DNA of 64,000 bases from Diphasiastrum complanatum (taxonomy: Eukaryota; Streptophyta; Lycopodiopsida; Lycopodiales; Lycopodiaceae). Both the position numbers and the translations under genes were made by a program. Under the pieces are notes generated by a model. That model did no database searches, was not told the DNA's origin, and worked only from the letters and a program-made list of their open reading frames with translations. The stretch is taken from NCBI GenBank assembly GCA_029204225.1, contig CM055094.1:62882442-62946441 (forward strand). The letters are read 5' to 3'. Positions 24,301 to 39,300 of this stretch are shown in pieces (position 1 is the first letter of the stretch; the number at the start of each line of letters is the position of its first letter).

Positions 24301-27300
24301 TGAATGTCACTGATTTTTGTGCTTGGTCACTTCAGAAAGCATGCCAAAACTATAACAAGACTCCAATGGCTGGGCATTCTAACAGGCCTAAAGCTGTTCA
24401 GATCTGATTTCCTTCTCAATAACTGAGAAGCATGAGAATAAAGGATCTATAGAGAAAGGTTGCGACGGAGCAGGAGAGGGTGGAGATGAATGCAAACTTC
24501 TGTGGTTAGCTTAAGATTGTGTGACAATCTCACACCCACCTTGTGGAGGACGATGCTGCACATGCAAGTCAAGTATATGTTCTTTTGATTTGGTATTAGA
24601 AATCTATGGCAACCAATTTTTCATGAATTGTGTGTCATATGATCTACCATCTTGTTGCTAAAATAAAGTCTTATATCAAGTTTTTACTTTCATATCTTTA
24701 CCGTTTAAGCAATATATCCAGTTTTTGAAAGCTTTTTGAAATAGAATATTGTAATTTCACGCTATGGTAACACACACGTCCGATTCTAGTCTGATTGTAT
24801 GCTCCATAACTGACGGTTCCCAAGTACCTTCTCCTTTAATTCTCCTTCTCGTTTCATGAACTTTTCTCTTGTTTCTTACATCATGAGTCTTTGACCCTTT
24901 TGTGGACTGCTTTCACAAGGGCTTTCTATCAGCCCATGACTTTCGTGCTCTCACGCTAGTGACAACAATTTTTTCAACACTTCACATTTTACGGTTTTTC
25001 AAGAGGATTTTTGTGCACTACCTGGTTTTGCAACAAGTTTATGGAATCAGGCTCTTGAAGGTGAAATTTGAAAGAGAACTGATTCCACTTTTTACCCATC
25101 ATGATTGCAATTGTTTTGGCATAAAGGGTGTCAAATCGCTTTTGTTTTTTTGCTTTTAAATGTAAGGCTCAAATTCCAGCATTTAAGGTGGGTTATTGTT
25201 GCCTTTGAGCAATTTATAACCCTTAATTAAAGGCTGAAATTTTTGCTTTTTATAAAGCAGTTTATGGGTTTCAAAGGCAAGGAAACAAAAAAAAATTATG
25301 ACTAACTTAAGTTCTCCTCTGCTGGAAGTTTAGCATAATGCTGGTTTCTTGAAGTGTAATATGAAATTTTCACAGTTTTAAGAGCCACGTAAATGGCTGC
25401 ATTGTTTAATGAAATGTGAAATTGTATTGAAATTTTTCTCTGAGCTTAATAAGGCTGTAAACTAACTTTATAAACAGCATAATAGCAGTTATACTGTTAG
25501 TTTTCAAGCTTTAAGATAAGCATAAGACAGCAACACTCTCTATCTTTGGTTGAATCTATAACATATTATAGCATCCATATTCACTGGTTTTCAGTAACAC
25601 TGAATGAAAGAAAAAAACAGCAGACAACTTAGTAACTCCTTCAAGGCATGTGCAGTTTATCCTCAATAAGAAAGCAAAAAGTTATTCAACTGAAAGCTGT
25701 CAACTAATCAAGAGAGAGTTGTTAATCTGAGATAAAGCTTAAAGCCTAAAGTTGTAAGGGCAAAACCGCCCTGCTATCAACCACAAATGCTTTATAAAGA
25801 TCCCTTATACTTGCTTGAAGTTTTGGTTGAAGCTTTCATAGCTTTGGTGGATGCTTTCCTATAATTAAAACCAGCAAAAAATACTCTGTAGATGCTGTTA
25901 ATCCTGCAAAAAAACCTTGTGTAGGCCGCAGGTCAGCAGGCGCACTGCAGGACTGGTTGGATGAGCAGTCTCAACCCTCCTTTTCTTCGATAATCTCTTT
26001 CTCTCTCTCTCTCTCTCTCTCACGACTCCATCTCCTCAGAATATCGGGCTTCTCTGCTGCTGTTCTTCAGCAGGACGAGCCCGCGAGGGAGTAGTGGAGG
26101 TAAAGGGGGCGTGGGGGAGTTAGGTAAACTTGTTTTTTCGGTTCCTTCGTTCAAGATATGGCCTTTATAGGCATATTGGCCTTCAAATTTCTAAATGTGG
26201 TTATGGACATAAAATTGGTAATTGATTATTTGCAGTTGTTTTTACCTTTTTGCCAAATTTTCAAGTTTGTAATTAAGGGCAGTTCAAGCATGTGAATTCA
26301 TGAAAAACATAATTTTTTTTATAAATATTGCTTCGACAATTCTCTGCATTATTTAATCAAACTTGCTAATTAAGAAAAAGTTGCTTTTCTTAGATGAATG
26401 GCAAACAAAGAAGTTTTTGTCGTCAAAGAAGAGTTTAAGGCAGTATTGGGACTTCATCAAAGTAATAAACAACAAAATAATCAAATGCAATATCTGTTTA
26501 GCCAATTACAATCAATTCAAGCAACTTGGGTTACCAACCGGATATGTTTAACGGTGACACAAAATACAAGCACCCCGAAGTTGTCGAAGATTGGATTAAT
26601 CGATGGACAAGCTACTTTAGCTTGCAGAATGTCCCAAAAGAAAAACAAATTTCATCGGTCCTCTTGTTTCTACAAGGTAAGGCTTCCTCCTGGTGGAAGG
26701 AACTTCCTTCGAAACCGGCAACCTGGGCTGCATTCCTAGAGGAAAGACCTTTGTTGTCGTCAATAACTCGGAGATAAATTTGTTTCATCAACTGCCGTGG
26801 GCAATCGTGAATAAGACACCTATGTCCAAGAATTCACCAATTATTTGGCCAAGGTGCCGCTTTTTTATCGCAAGTTGGCTCAGTGGCAATTTGTGTTTGG
26901 ATTGCTCCAACTATCATAATAAGCGAAATGTACTCCAAACCTTGGAGGATGCTATCCGTGTGGCAAAAGCCTATGATAGTATAGTTGTCACTTCACGAAA
27001 AAGTGTGCATGGTCAAATTGCCTCGAAACCAAAAAATGAAAGGCCTAAGAATAAAAGGAACAAATATTTTGATGAATTGGATGCCACAGCTATTAGGGAC
27101 CCAACTCTCTTGGGTCCCAAACCCAGACTTGAGACTAGACGATGACTGAGCCTGTAGACTTGACCGGTGACTCGTGAACCTGCATGGTTGCCACGTGTCA
27201 TGATCTAGGAGTGCACATGGCTTGGAGTCTCTCTCCTTGGAGGTATACAAGGGGAGGAGGACTCATTCGCCATCCATTCTGTCTACCTAGGAGGTGGATG

Positions 27301-30300
27301 GAGAGCGGGTGCACGGCCAGGATGTGTTGCTAGCGTGAGGCAGGAGATGGCTAAGAGCCTGGGCGGTGGTATGGGACGCCATCTGGGATGGAGGTCGGAT
27401 TCAGCTTGATACGGTCACAGGCCAAGGCACAGTGGGTGGACCCGGATTAGGTCCTATGCGGGGTGGAACGTGAACCGTTCGGTCTCTTGTGGTTAACCGG
27501 CACCTGGAAGTTTGCAGTAAGTAAGTTGTTAACATATGGTATCAGAGCCACTGCATGCTAAAAGCAGGTGCGTTGATCCGTAGTAGATTTCTTGTATTTT
27601 ACGATGCTTTTGATGGGGCTTTTTTATGCACTTTTGTGTGTTGGTCCTTCTTCGCTGTTTTTTGTTTTTTGGATGAAAATTAAAAAAAGTGTGGGGCCCT
27701 TTGCAGTGAGCCACGTGAACTGTCCAGAAGCGGACAGGTGGCAGCCCTCCTCAACTATCATTTCCGCTCAACGTTGAGGTAACGGGTGTCAAGGGGCCCC
27801 TCCCAGCGCAAATAAGGTAACGGGTAGTTGCTCGCTGTCTGAGCAGCGATGGAGTATACATCTAAAAACTTTCTATTGGATCCTCCTTAGCGATGCCACA
27901 TGGCACTGTCCGGGTCAGGACAGGTGGCTCCTTCAAGCGGAAACCTGTTCCGCTCCCGATTGGAGGCTCAAATCACTGTTTCACGGGCCAGAAATGTCAA
28001 ATAAGTCGCTTTTGACCAGGGTCCGTTGGAAAACACCGAGGGAGACTTAAATTTGAATTAAACATTCCAAAAATGGAATGTTAGCCAGCTCTGAGGGTGA
28101 GGGGGGATCTGGCTGCCTACTGGCCAGAATTCTGGTGGGTAGCCAGTATGCTACTGTGGTGCCAAAGTGGCAAGGTATGGCCACTTGGCAGTTTGTAGGT
28201 AAGCATGGAGAGGGAGGCATACCTCTCCTATGCATGGTTTTTTCTTCTGAATCAGAGGTGGAGGTGGTGGTGCATCCTCCTCTTGCTCTCTCTTATTCCA
28301 TTTGGCAGCCATGGACAATACCATTTGGTTTGTGAAGAGACAGCAAGAGTAGCTTTGTATCTACTTTCCTTGAGTAGCTTTTGATTCTCTTTTATCATCT
28401 CTTCTTAATTCACCTCTCTTCTCTTTGAAAAAAATGGAACCTACTCCTACCACACAGCCTACGTCCCCTATTCATGAGGCTACAGTATCTGCCTCTGTCT
28501 TAGACCTTGATGCCTTGATGCTGGCTATTAACAGTCTACAGCAACAGATTGTGGATATGCAAGCTAAGCACAGTCGGGATCAGCAGGACCTCAAGGAATT
28601 GACGCAGCTAAGGCAATTGGTGCATCAACCCTTATTTACTCCTGAAGTTTTTGCTAGGGAAAAGAAGGATAGAACCCCAAAGGCGGTCTTGCAATGGCTG
28701 GATCAATGGAATTCGCACTTTTCCATGCACGATTCATCCGAGGATAACAAGATCAATCTCGCCGTCATGTACCTGCGAGGTAAAGCATTTACCTGGTGGC
28801 AAGATATAAGGGGTAAGCTTGAAGTTCCTAGGAATTGGGAGGATTTTTGTAAGGCCTTTAAGGCGGCCCTCCTTCCTATTCTTAACGATTTTGAATTTTA
28901 CCGTCAGTATGCAACGATCCATATGGGGAACCGGCCCCTGTATCAGTATTTACAAGAATTTCAAGAGGTCTATTCTCGTTTTGCAACTAGAATAGATCCT
29001 TTGCTAGTAAAGTTGCATTTTATACTGGGGTTGCCAAGAGACTACTAGCTAGAGGCTAGGAGGAACCAGCCTCTTACCCTCGAGGATGTTGTTCGCTTCG
29101 CCAAAATCTACGATGATACTCGTACGATGGCTAAGCCTGAGACTTGTGTCTTGCCCGACGTAAAGGATAAGAGGCCTTTCTTTCCAAAGAAATCGAAAGA
29201 TAAGGCAAAGGAAGGGACTTCAGGTTCAGGGAAATCGAAGAAAAGATCTACCTTGGACCAGGAAACCTTCATGAAAGCCAGAAGCGACAATCTGTGCTTC
29301 AATTGCATGGAACCAGGTCATGTCGCGAAGGAATGTCCAAAGAAACGGAAAGCTAAAAGGGCATCTTTTAAGACGCCAGGTAACTCTAGCATATCTAGTG
29401 TTGATCTTTCCTTTGCTGGTAATTCTGTGTGTGAGCATTGTTGTTTTAATACGGCTGTTTTTGGCCCTCATGACCTCATTCGGATGAAGGGGGTTGTGGG
29501 TGGCCAAGCCGTAACTGTTTTATTTGACGATGGTTCCACACATAATTTTATTAACGCAAATTTGTTGCAGAAGCTAAAGGTGGAAACAAGGCAAAGTGAC
29601 CACCGATACACAGTGAAGCTGGCAACTGGAGCAGAAAGCCAAGTTTCGGACCGTCCCACGCCTACCAATAGAGATTCAAGCCTATAAGGATAAATTAGAC
29701 TTTCATATTATGAATCTAGATAGGGTAGATGTTATACTTGGTAAAGAGTGGTTCTATGAGAGGAACGAGTCTATGAAGAAAAACTATGTAACACACAGTT
29801 TGTCGTTCTTACATAACAGCTCACTCATAGAATTGAATGGGAATGTTGATATTTCTACTCCGTATATGCTTCCTGCTTTGGAAACTGTTAAATGTATGGA
29901 TATTGTGGATAGCAGTTCTTATTTACGTTGGTTAAAAGATTTTACTTACCATGAAGAACGTAGTTTTCAATTTTACAATCTCCAAATGGAATTAATGTCT
30001 AATAGCCTAAAACAAGAAAACTCGCCAGAAGGCGAAATTTTTAGGAAACTTAGACAAGAATTTAACGATGTATTTCCTGAACAGCTTCCTAAGGGTCTTC
30101 CCCCCTCTAGGGGTGTTGACCATGGTATTAAACTGATTCCTGGTAGTTCTCCTATATCATTGTATCCATATAGGATGAGTACTACTGAAGAGGATGAGGT
30201 TTATAGGCAACTGCAAAATTACCTTAAGATGGGCCATGTTAGGCCTAGTAAATCTCCCTGGGGGGGACCTGTGCTCCTTGTTGATATTAGATAAAAAAGA

Positions 30301-33300
30301 CGGAGGCACTCGCCTTTGTGTGGACTTTAAAAATTTGAATAAGTTAACGATTAAAAACCGTTATCCTTTGCCACGAATGGATGAACTGGTTGATCGATTG
30401 CATGGTGCAAAGTACTTCACCAAAATCGATTTGAGATCAGGGTATCACCAGATTCGCATAAAGACTGAGGATATTGAAAAAACCGAGTTTAGAACTAGGT
30501 ACGGCCATTATGAGTTTCTGGTTTTACCTTTTGGCTTGACAAATGCTCCAGCGACTTTCCAGCAGATGATGAACCATCTTCTTCGTCCATATCTGGGAAA
30601 GTTCGCAATAGTCTACTTAGATGATATTCTCATCTATAGTAAGACCTTGGAGGAGCATGAGGAGCATCTCAGGACTGTCTTAAAGTTACTTAGACAGGAG
30701 AAGCTTTTTGCCAAGAAGTCCAAATGTGTGTTCTTCCAGAAAAGGTTGTTATACCTTGGTCACATGATTTCGGACCATGGGTTGGAAATTGACCCAAATA
30801 AAGTCCGACAAGTACGTGAATGGCCTATCCCTAAAACCATCCGGGAGGTTAAGTCCTTTTTGGGCTTTACGGGGTTTTTTCATAGATTCATCTTGAATTA
30901 TGCATTAATTGCATTAGCCTTGACGAATGTCCTCAGAGGGGCTAAAAAAGTTAGCCGACACAGTAAGTTCAGTCCTCCAGTTACTTGGACTGAAGAGTTG
31001 AATCAGAGTTTTGAGAACCTCAAATACTGTGTAACTACAGCGCCTATTTTACACATAGTGGATCCTAACAAGCCGTATGTACTTGAAACGGATGCCAGTG
31101 ACTATGCTATAGGCGCAGTCCTATATCAGGATGGTAGACCGGTAGCTTTTGAAAGCAAGAAGTTGGACCCTACTCAAAGGCGGTATTCCACCTATGACAA
31201 GGAACTTTTCGCTGTCATTAATGCCCAAAAAGTTTGGAGACATTATTTGTATGGCTCCCGGTTTACTATAGTTACTGACCATCAAGCGTTAAAGTATATT
31301 AACGATGCGGTCGACCTTAGGGGTCGTAAGGCCAGATGGTCAAAGATGCTCCAAGAATTTCATTATGACATTGAGTACCGGAAGGGTACTTCTAAGAGTG
31401 TCGCGGATGCCTTAAGCCGGATTGGAGAGGTTAATCAGTTAAGCTTTTCTGAGATCCAATCTGAGTTGTATCTGTCCTTAAGAGATTTTTGTAAGACCGA
31501 TAGGTACCTCGGTCGTATTTGGCTAGACGTCCTGGCAAGTTCTTCTATATCTAGTGATGAGCTTGGAATGCAGGATTCCAAGATTTCTCCTCAGGATAAG
31601 ATACAAAGAGACTATTCCATTAGGAATGGGTTACTTTTCTGGAATGGAAAAGTTTGTGTGCCAGAAAATGATGATATAAGGGCCCAAATTCTGCATGAAT
31701 GTCATGACAGCCCGTGTGTAGGGCACCCTGGCGCTCAAAGGTCACTTGACGTAGTAAAAAGGAACTTTTACTAGCCAAACTTAGAAAGTCAAGAGGAGGC
31801 ATATGTTCGCAAGTGTGCGCGATGCCAAGTTAACAAAGCTGAAAGACTTAAGGCAGCTGGTTTGTTAATGCCCTTGGAAATTCCCGAAAGAAAGTGGGAA
31901 AGCATTTCCATGGACTTTGTGGTTGGGCTACCTCGGACGGGGAAGCAAAATGATGCCATTTGGGTAATAGTTGACAGGTTAACTAAAATGGCGCAGTTCA
32001 TACCAACCAAGCAAACTGTCAAAGCCTCTGAACTTGCACAACTTTTCTTGGAAAAGATGTTCAGGTTGTTTGGTTTGGGTCATCAGATCATCCTGAATCG
32101 GATGGTCAGACAGAGAGGACAAACCAGTCTATGGAAGATATGCTTCGGGCATATGTTTCCAGAAGACAGTCAGATTGGGAAAGGTACCTTCCAATGATTG
32201 AGTTTGCATATAATAGCGCAAAGCACTCAGCGACGGGTTTTTCTCTAATGTATGGTTTCCAGCCTAGGGCTCCCATTTCAAAGGGCCTCAAAGGCCTCAA
32301 GGTTAAAGCAGCAGTAGATTTCTTGCATGATATGCAAGAAATGTTGCTTGTTGCTCGCGAACACGTAAAAACGGCTCAAGATAGAGCCCAATTTTACGCT
32401 AATCAAAAGCGACAACCTAGGGTCTATGAGGAGGGGGCTTGGGTATATCTTAGAATCCCAAAAGATTCTAAGGTACTAAGGACTGGAAAATGTCCTAAGT
32501 TATCACCTCGTTACGCAGGGCCATTCCATATAATAAAGAAACTCCATCGGAATGCGTACCAGCTAGAACTTCCTCAAGGGGTTAAGGTACATCCAGTTTT
32601 TCACATTAGTCGTTTAAAGGAACGACTTGGTGGAAAAGATGACTTAATGCCTCAGGAGGACTTAGTTCGGCTGGAGGACCTATCATCTTTTGTACCTACT
32701 GAACCACAGGCCATTGTTGATGTACGTCAACGTGGGCTCAGAAACCGGCAGGTAACTGAGTACTTGGTTCGTTGGAAAGGAAGTTGCGAGGACGATGATA
32801 CTTGGGAGAAGGAACATGACCTTAAACTGAGATTCCCTGGATTCCTTCCTTAGATAAGGAATTTTTTAAGGAAGAGGGAATGTTAGGGACCCAACTCTCT
32901 TGGGTCCCAAACCCAGACTTGAGACTGGACGATGACTGGGCCTGTAGACTTGACCGGTGACTCGTGAACCTGCATGGTTGCCACGTGTCATGATCCAAGA
33001 GTGCACATGGCTTGGAGTCTCTCTCCTTGGAGGTATACAAGGGAGGAGGACTCATTTGCCATCCATTTTGTCTACCTGGGAGGAGGTGGATGGAGAGTGT
33101 GTGCACGGCCAGAATGTGTTGCTAGCGTGAGGCAGGAGATGGCTGAAGCCTGGGCGGTGGTATGGGACGGGCATGGAGGTCGGATCCAGCTTGATACGGT
33201 CACAGGCCAGGGCACAGTGGGTGGACCCGGATTAAGTCCTATGGCGGGGTGGAACGTGAACCGTTCGGTCTCTTGTGGTTAACCGGCACCTGTAAGTAAG

Positions 33301-36300
33301 TTGTTAACAACAGCTCACCAAAAGAAGAAGAACAAGAAATCAATAATCAAGGACAAGGCGCGTAAGCTGGCAATCAAGGAGAATCTCTACTTCTTATGCA
33401 ATAAACCTACGTATCGAGCAAAATGGTGCCCCTACAAAAAAGAACAAATCATTGAATCTCATGATGATGGAGCTACCCGCAGGTAAACTTCAGATTGATT
33501 TAATAAGAAATTGTCCATGTGCTTGCAATTTTAGTACGTTATCTTTCAAGCCTAATCAATTGTTTCATATTAGAGGCAAAATTTTAGAGAAAGATGTTAA
33601 CGTATTATTAATTTATGGAACCACTCACAATTTCATAAATTCTAGGCTTGTGCAAAAGCTTCAGGTGCGCAGGAGTACGCCGAGCGATTAAATTTTCATG
33701 TCATGAATCTCGATCGCACTGATGTGATTCTAGTATATGGTTGGTTTTACAATATATCTAATTCTTTAGATATTGATTTTAAGAATCACTCATTGGTATT
33801 TAAAGACGTACATGGCAAAAATGTCTATTTTTGGAGAGACCAATGTACTCGCATCATCGATGATTTCTTCAATTGAGCTAATGAAAAAAGTCAATAATTC
33901 CAATTATGAGCTATGTCATCTTGTTTTGAAATCTAGTTTGCATTGTGACATTGTTAAGGACTCTAATGTGAATGTGTTTTTTAATTGTAGCACCGAAAAT
34001 TCTCATCACGAGCAACAATTAATGCAAGATTTAAAACAAGAATTTTGTGATGTTTTACTACTTTATGGTTTACCACCCGTCGGGTCCATGGACCATAGGG
34101 TAGAACTAATGCCCCATATTGACAACCATACCGGTTTAGTCAAAAGGAAGAGGGGGAAGTGGCAAGCAAATAGACGGATATCTCAGGATGGGACATATTA
34201 GGCCAAGTAAATCACCACGAGGAGTGCCCGTTCTCTGTAACGATAAGAAAGACAGGGTTTTCGATTATGTTGTTGGAGGGCAAGCTACGCACAGGCCGGT
34301 TGCCTCCATGGATGCACCAAAAAGAGTGCAATCATCATCCCATAAGTAAATGGAGACTAAGACATCACCCAAATATAAGCTGAAAGTAGACATAATACCC
34401 TTGTCCCCTGGTACCAACCCTTTTGGGGTCAAGAGGGAAAGAGGCAGGTGGCTAGGCGGTGGGGATGGGATCCCACGCACGGCCCGCAGGTGTGCGCATT
34501 GCGCGAGTGCGTCTACTGGACCAGAATGTTTCCGCTGCCTACAAACTCTGACATGGTATCAGAGCCAAGTGGGGGTCCTGTACGAGCAAGTGGGGGTGTA
34601 CTTCACCCTGTTCTCACTTGAGTGGGGGTGTTGGAGGGCAAGCTACGCACAGGCCAGTTGCCTCTGTGGATGCACCAAAAAGAGTGCAATCATCATCCCA
34701 TAAGTAAATGGAGACTAAGACATCACCCAAATATAAGCTGAAAGTAGACATAATACCCTTGTCCCCCCGGTACCAGCCCTTTTGGGGTGAAGAGGGAAAG
34801 AGGCGGGTGGCTAGGCGGTGGGGATGGGATCCCACGTGCGGCCCGCAGGTGTGCGCATTGCACGAGTGCGTCTACTGGACCAGAATGTTTCTGCTGCCGA
34901 CAAACTCTGACATAAGTGTGGACTACAAGGGTCTAAATAAACTTACCATAAAAAAAATACCCACTTCCTAGAATAGATGATCTCATAGATCGGTTACGTG
35001 GAGTGAAATTCTTCACAAAAATCAATCTTCAAATTGGAGTACATCCTGTGTTACATGTTACTCTACTCAAATCTTATTAGGGTAGTGGAGAAATCCTTAT
35101 ATCTTCAGATGATAACTGAGAGATCGTTAGGCCCGATAGGCAAAACTCATGCAAGAATTCGACTTTACAGTACAGTGTATCAAGGGAACCACCAATCGTG
35201 TGGCTGATGCGCTTAGTTGAATTGGTGAAGTGAACGAACTTTTCTTCACTGAGATTAGCACAGATTTTTCTCTCTCCCTGAGAAGTCTTTGTCAGAAAGA
35301 CCCACATTTTGGACCAATCTAGAAGAGAGTTCTAGCAAACTTGTCAAGCGAGAATGACCTACAGGGTGATCAATTTGGGAGAAAGGATAACAAGAGTGTT
35401 GATGACTTCTCTATCCATATGTTCAGAAAAGGGAAGATATGCATGCCTGATGTGGATGCAATTAAAAAAAAATTATTTATAACGTATGTTTAGACTCTAC
35501 GGATTACCGAGTGACATTGTGAGCAATCATGATTTGAAGTTCACCAGTCACTTTTGGTCGGCCGTATTTGTTAAACTAGAGAAAACATCGAGCTTCAGTT
35601 CTTCTAATCATCTCAAGACAGACGGTCAAACGGAAAGAACTAATCAGATGATGGAACAAAAGCTACAAGCATATGTACTCCAACGGCAATCTCATTGGGG
35701 GAAGTATCGGCTTTAATTGAGTTTGCCTACAGTAGTAGTAAGCATTCGGCTACCAATTATAATATGTTTATGCTTATGTACAATTACGAACCTAGATCAC
35801 CCATTTGAGTTTAAACTCGAACCATCAAGTCTCGGAAGGTGGCAAATTTCCTGCACGATATGCAAGAAATGCTACAAAGAGAACATGAGAATGTCCAATG
35901 TGCCTAGGATAGGAACAGACATTATGCTTATCTGAAAAGATCGCCTCGACATTTTCAAGAAGGGGATTGCGTATATTTGCGAATCTTGAAGGATTTAAAC
36001 GCGTATTGGCAAGCATTACAAAGAGTCCGCCAAATATAGGGGACCGTATAAAATCCTAAAAAACGCCTCCAGAAGGAACTCAAATACACTCGGTATTTCA
36101 CGTAAGTCAACTTAGAAAATTCTACGTGAAGAGGATCATCTTGGTTATGGAGATCGATTGGACCTGTCAAAGGAATCACCATGTGTGACCCAACTTGAAC
36201 CTGAAAAGATCTTGGATACCAAAACTAAACGATTGTGAAATCGTATAGTTAGCAAGCATCTGGTTCGATTAAGGGGTCATATAGACAATGATGACTCTTG

Positions 36301-39300
36301 GAAAAAAGGAGGTAGCCTAAGAAAGAACTTCTCTAACTTTAAGTTTTGAGAACAAAACTATGTCATGCCCACGTATGGACTAATCTCGAATTCCCTAAGG
36401 AGGTCAGTAGGCCTACCTCAACCCATAAATTAATTATGATTATGAGAGGTTGGGGCCCTCATGGGATTAAAGTCATAATTAATGGTTAGAGGCCTATAAC
36501 TCAAGATGGTAGATTGGTATGGATTTCACAGTGACTCATAGGAGAAGTGGATGAGGTGGCCCAGTTAGGCTGCTGATGTGTCCAGTGAGGTGTCATAATT
36601 CACTACTAGTGGTGAAGGGGCCTTGGAGGGTATAAGTTAATGTTACAATCAAAGAATCATTCAAAATCAAAGGACCGTTTTTTTTTTCCTGGGTCCAATT
36701 CTTTCTGATTCGATTCGGACCAGAATCGTGGTTCGTTCACCAACGAACCGCGGTTCGTGGAAACACTAGTATAAGTATACCCCTAGGGCTCTCACTAGTA
36801 TATGATTGATTTTGGTGATTGTAGCTACATGCTGCTGGTGTGAAATCTCCCTCCTATTGAGTTTGTATGGTTCATAGCTTAGAGGCTAGATCTGTTTGAA
36901 GATTGGTTAGATTGCCCTACTAGTGTGAAGCTGTTGTTAAAGGGCCGTGACTAGCCGTGGAAGGAAGGAGCAGAGGGATCAGATTCCAGCAAGCAGCCAT
37001 ATCCAAGAAAGAAGTGTAGAAGGAAGGAGGAGGCCACGGGAGGCTCGCGGATCAGCCGCGCGGCCAGCGCGAAGGAGACCGTAGTGTCAATAAGGGTTTA
37101 GCGTGCGGAGGAGCCACGTTCAGCGCACCAAGTCTCTCCAGATCGTCAGATGGTAGCTTTGTTGAGATCAACGGTGGCGATTTCTTGATCATGAATCCAG
37201 ATCAATGGCAAGCATTTGTTGGGCCCCGGAACTTCAATTTTTTAAAATTTGAAGTGTTTGAAGTTCAGTTACCAAAGAACTGAAGGGCAGAAATATTAAC
37301 TCTTCATTAAAAAATTTCATCTTGAAGGGTCCCAACCTTCCTCTTTGGGGCTCTGTCCACTGGGTATTTTTGCAGGTAAGTAGAAAACAGAGGGATGTTT
37401 TGACCTAGCTAGAGAGACTATTTTTGGGATTTGATTAGACAGGAGCTATGCTGGTACAAAGGGCTACGTGCTGATATAAAAATCTGAAATCGGAGATCTG
37501 TGCGAGATGGAGAAAATTTTCAAAAATGGCAGTTTGGCAATAATTGCCATTTTTCAGGCTTAAGGGCAGTTGTGAGCCATTTTAAGGCCAAAATCTTCAA
37601 TTTGGCATAACTTTCAATCCATAGTTCGGATTGGAAAGTGGTCGGAGACGTCATTTGTCAATTTTGCAGCAAATTTTCCATTCTTGCAATCATTTTTGCA
37701 ATCCGGAGTCATCTAATTGCAGTTATGGCAACGCTAAGCGTGTTCTCAATGAGTCAAGCAAGTTGGAAGGAGCCGGCAACTATGCAATTTGGACATTCAA
37801 ACTGAAGAACATTCTAATGGAAAAGGAGCTATGGGAGATCGTGACAGGTGAGGAGACAAGGCCAATGATTGAAGAAGATCAGCGGGCATTTGATAGGAGG
37901 AAACAGAAAGCACAGAATGTCATCAACTTGTCAATCAGAGATGCTATCATTCCCTACATTTCGGATTCGGAAGGACCGAAAGAAGCGTGAGATACGTTGA
38001 AGGCATTGTTTGAGACCACAAACACATCTCGAGTGTTATTTCTGAAGACGAAGCTGCACACATTACGGATGGATGATGGTGCAACTATTGCCGATCACGT
38101 ATTGAAGGTAAAGGAGATCCGTGATCAACTAGCTGTCGTTGGAGAGCAAGTACAGGATCGCGAGATCGTTCAATTGACATTGAACAGCTTGAGTGAGTCA
38201 AATCAAATGTTTGTGACAAGCATTGCCACACGGGAAAATCCTCCAACCTATGAAGAGCTAGGTAGATTACTTTTGCAGGAAGAGCAACGTCAAGAGAACT
38301 TGAATCATTGTAACAGGGGCTATGATCAAGCCCTTGCAGTTAGAGGACGAGGCGGAAGATTTGGCCGTGGTAGGTATCAATCGGGAGGAGAAAACTTAAG
38401 CCGGAGATCATTTCAACAATTTCATGAGCAAGCCAATGATAGCCCGAATCGAGGCAATTGGAATCAAGGCCGAGGTCAAGGACGTGGCTATTTCGGGCAA
38501 AATAAACCTGGAAATTGCAGGTACTGCAACAAACCTAGCCATTAGGAGCGTGAATGCTTCAAGAAACAAAAGGAGATAGCACAAAGAAAAGGCAAATGGC
38601 AGGCGGGCAATTATGCTGATCAACATCAATTTGATGATGATCATTATGAAGACAATTATGTTAATCAACATCAATTCGATGAATGATCAATATGAAGATG
38701 ATACAGGTGAAAGCTCAAACTTGTTCATTACGGCGCTAATGACAAGTGACAAAGCAAAGGATACCTGGTACATTGACAGTGGAGCGTCCAAGCACATGAC
38801 TTCGAGGAAGGAGTGGTTTTCGGAATTCAAGGAAATCCACAATGGCGATGAAGTTGGACAAGCTAATGGCCAATTGCTACCTGTGAAAGGATTTGGAGTG
38901 GTACCAGTGAAGCTAGCCAACGGAATGATAAAGCGGATAAGCAATGTGCAATATGTTCTTGGTTTAGCCAACAATTTACTATCAGTTGGGACAATGGCTA
39001 ATCAACAACTCAAGGTTGAGTTTGATAGTGACAAATGTCTCGTCAAGGACATTAAGAATCACTACAAAGTGATTGTTACAGGAGCTAGAGTCAACGGAAA
39101 TCGACTCTACAAACTGAATGCGAGATCTTTTACTCAAGCTATGGTAAGCACTGTTGATAGTCGAAGTGATCTTTGGCATCAACGATTTGGTCATATCAGT
39201 GCTCAAAGTTTACAGATTCTGAAAAGAGGTAATCTAGTTATTGGATTGCCTGATATTTCTTTTGAAGGAAAAATCTGTGAAGGTTGCATTTTGGGAAAAC

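Larger units (their letters stand above)
27091..33309 (+). mobile_element. Gypsy-B, full-length chromovirus-type element, 6.2 kb
   Basis: LTRs 27091-27534 and 32881-33309 end GTTAACA and begin TGTTAGGG (TATTAGGG in the left copy, one change). The 5-bp target duplication ACAGC is exact (27086-27090, 33310-33314). A primer binding site TGGTATCAGAGCC lies at 27537-27549 and a purine tract GGAAGAGGGAA just before the right LTR. The internal region encodes gag, protease, RT, RNase H, integrase and a C-terminal chromodomain-like segment. It has in-frame stops, a frameshift and an integrase deletion. It is the younger of the two nested gypsies. Confidence 0.93.
26398..36360 (+). mobile_element. Gypsy-A, old degenerate Ty3/gypsy element
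   Basis: Pieces of one gypsy polyprotein occur in order: gag (26398-27090), zinc knuckle and protease (33315-33690), protease tail and start of RT (33692-34270), more RT (34918-35045), RNase H end and integrase (35121-36340). Two insertions split it, Gypsy-B (27091-33309) and TRIM-1 (34271-34912). At both points the reading continues on the other side. A jump near 35045, from early RT to a [11 protein letters not shown] phrase normally found after integrase and back to RNase H, shows internal rearrangement. No 5' LTR is recognised. Confidence 0.8.
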
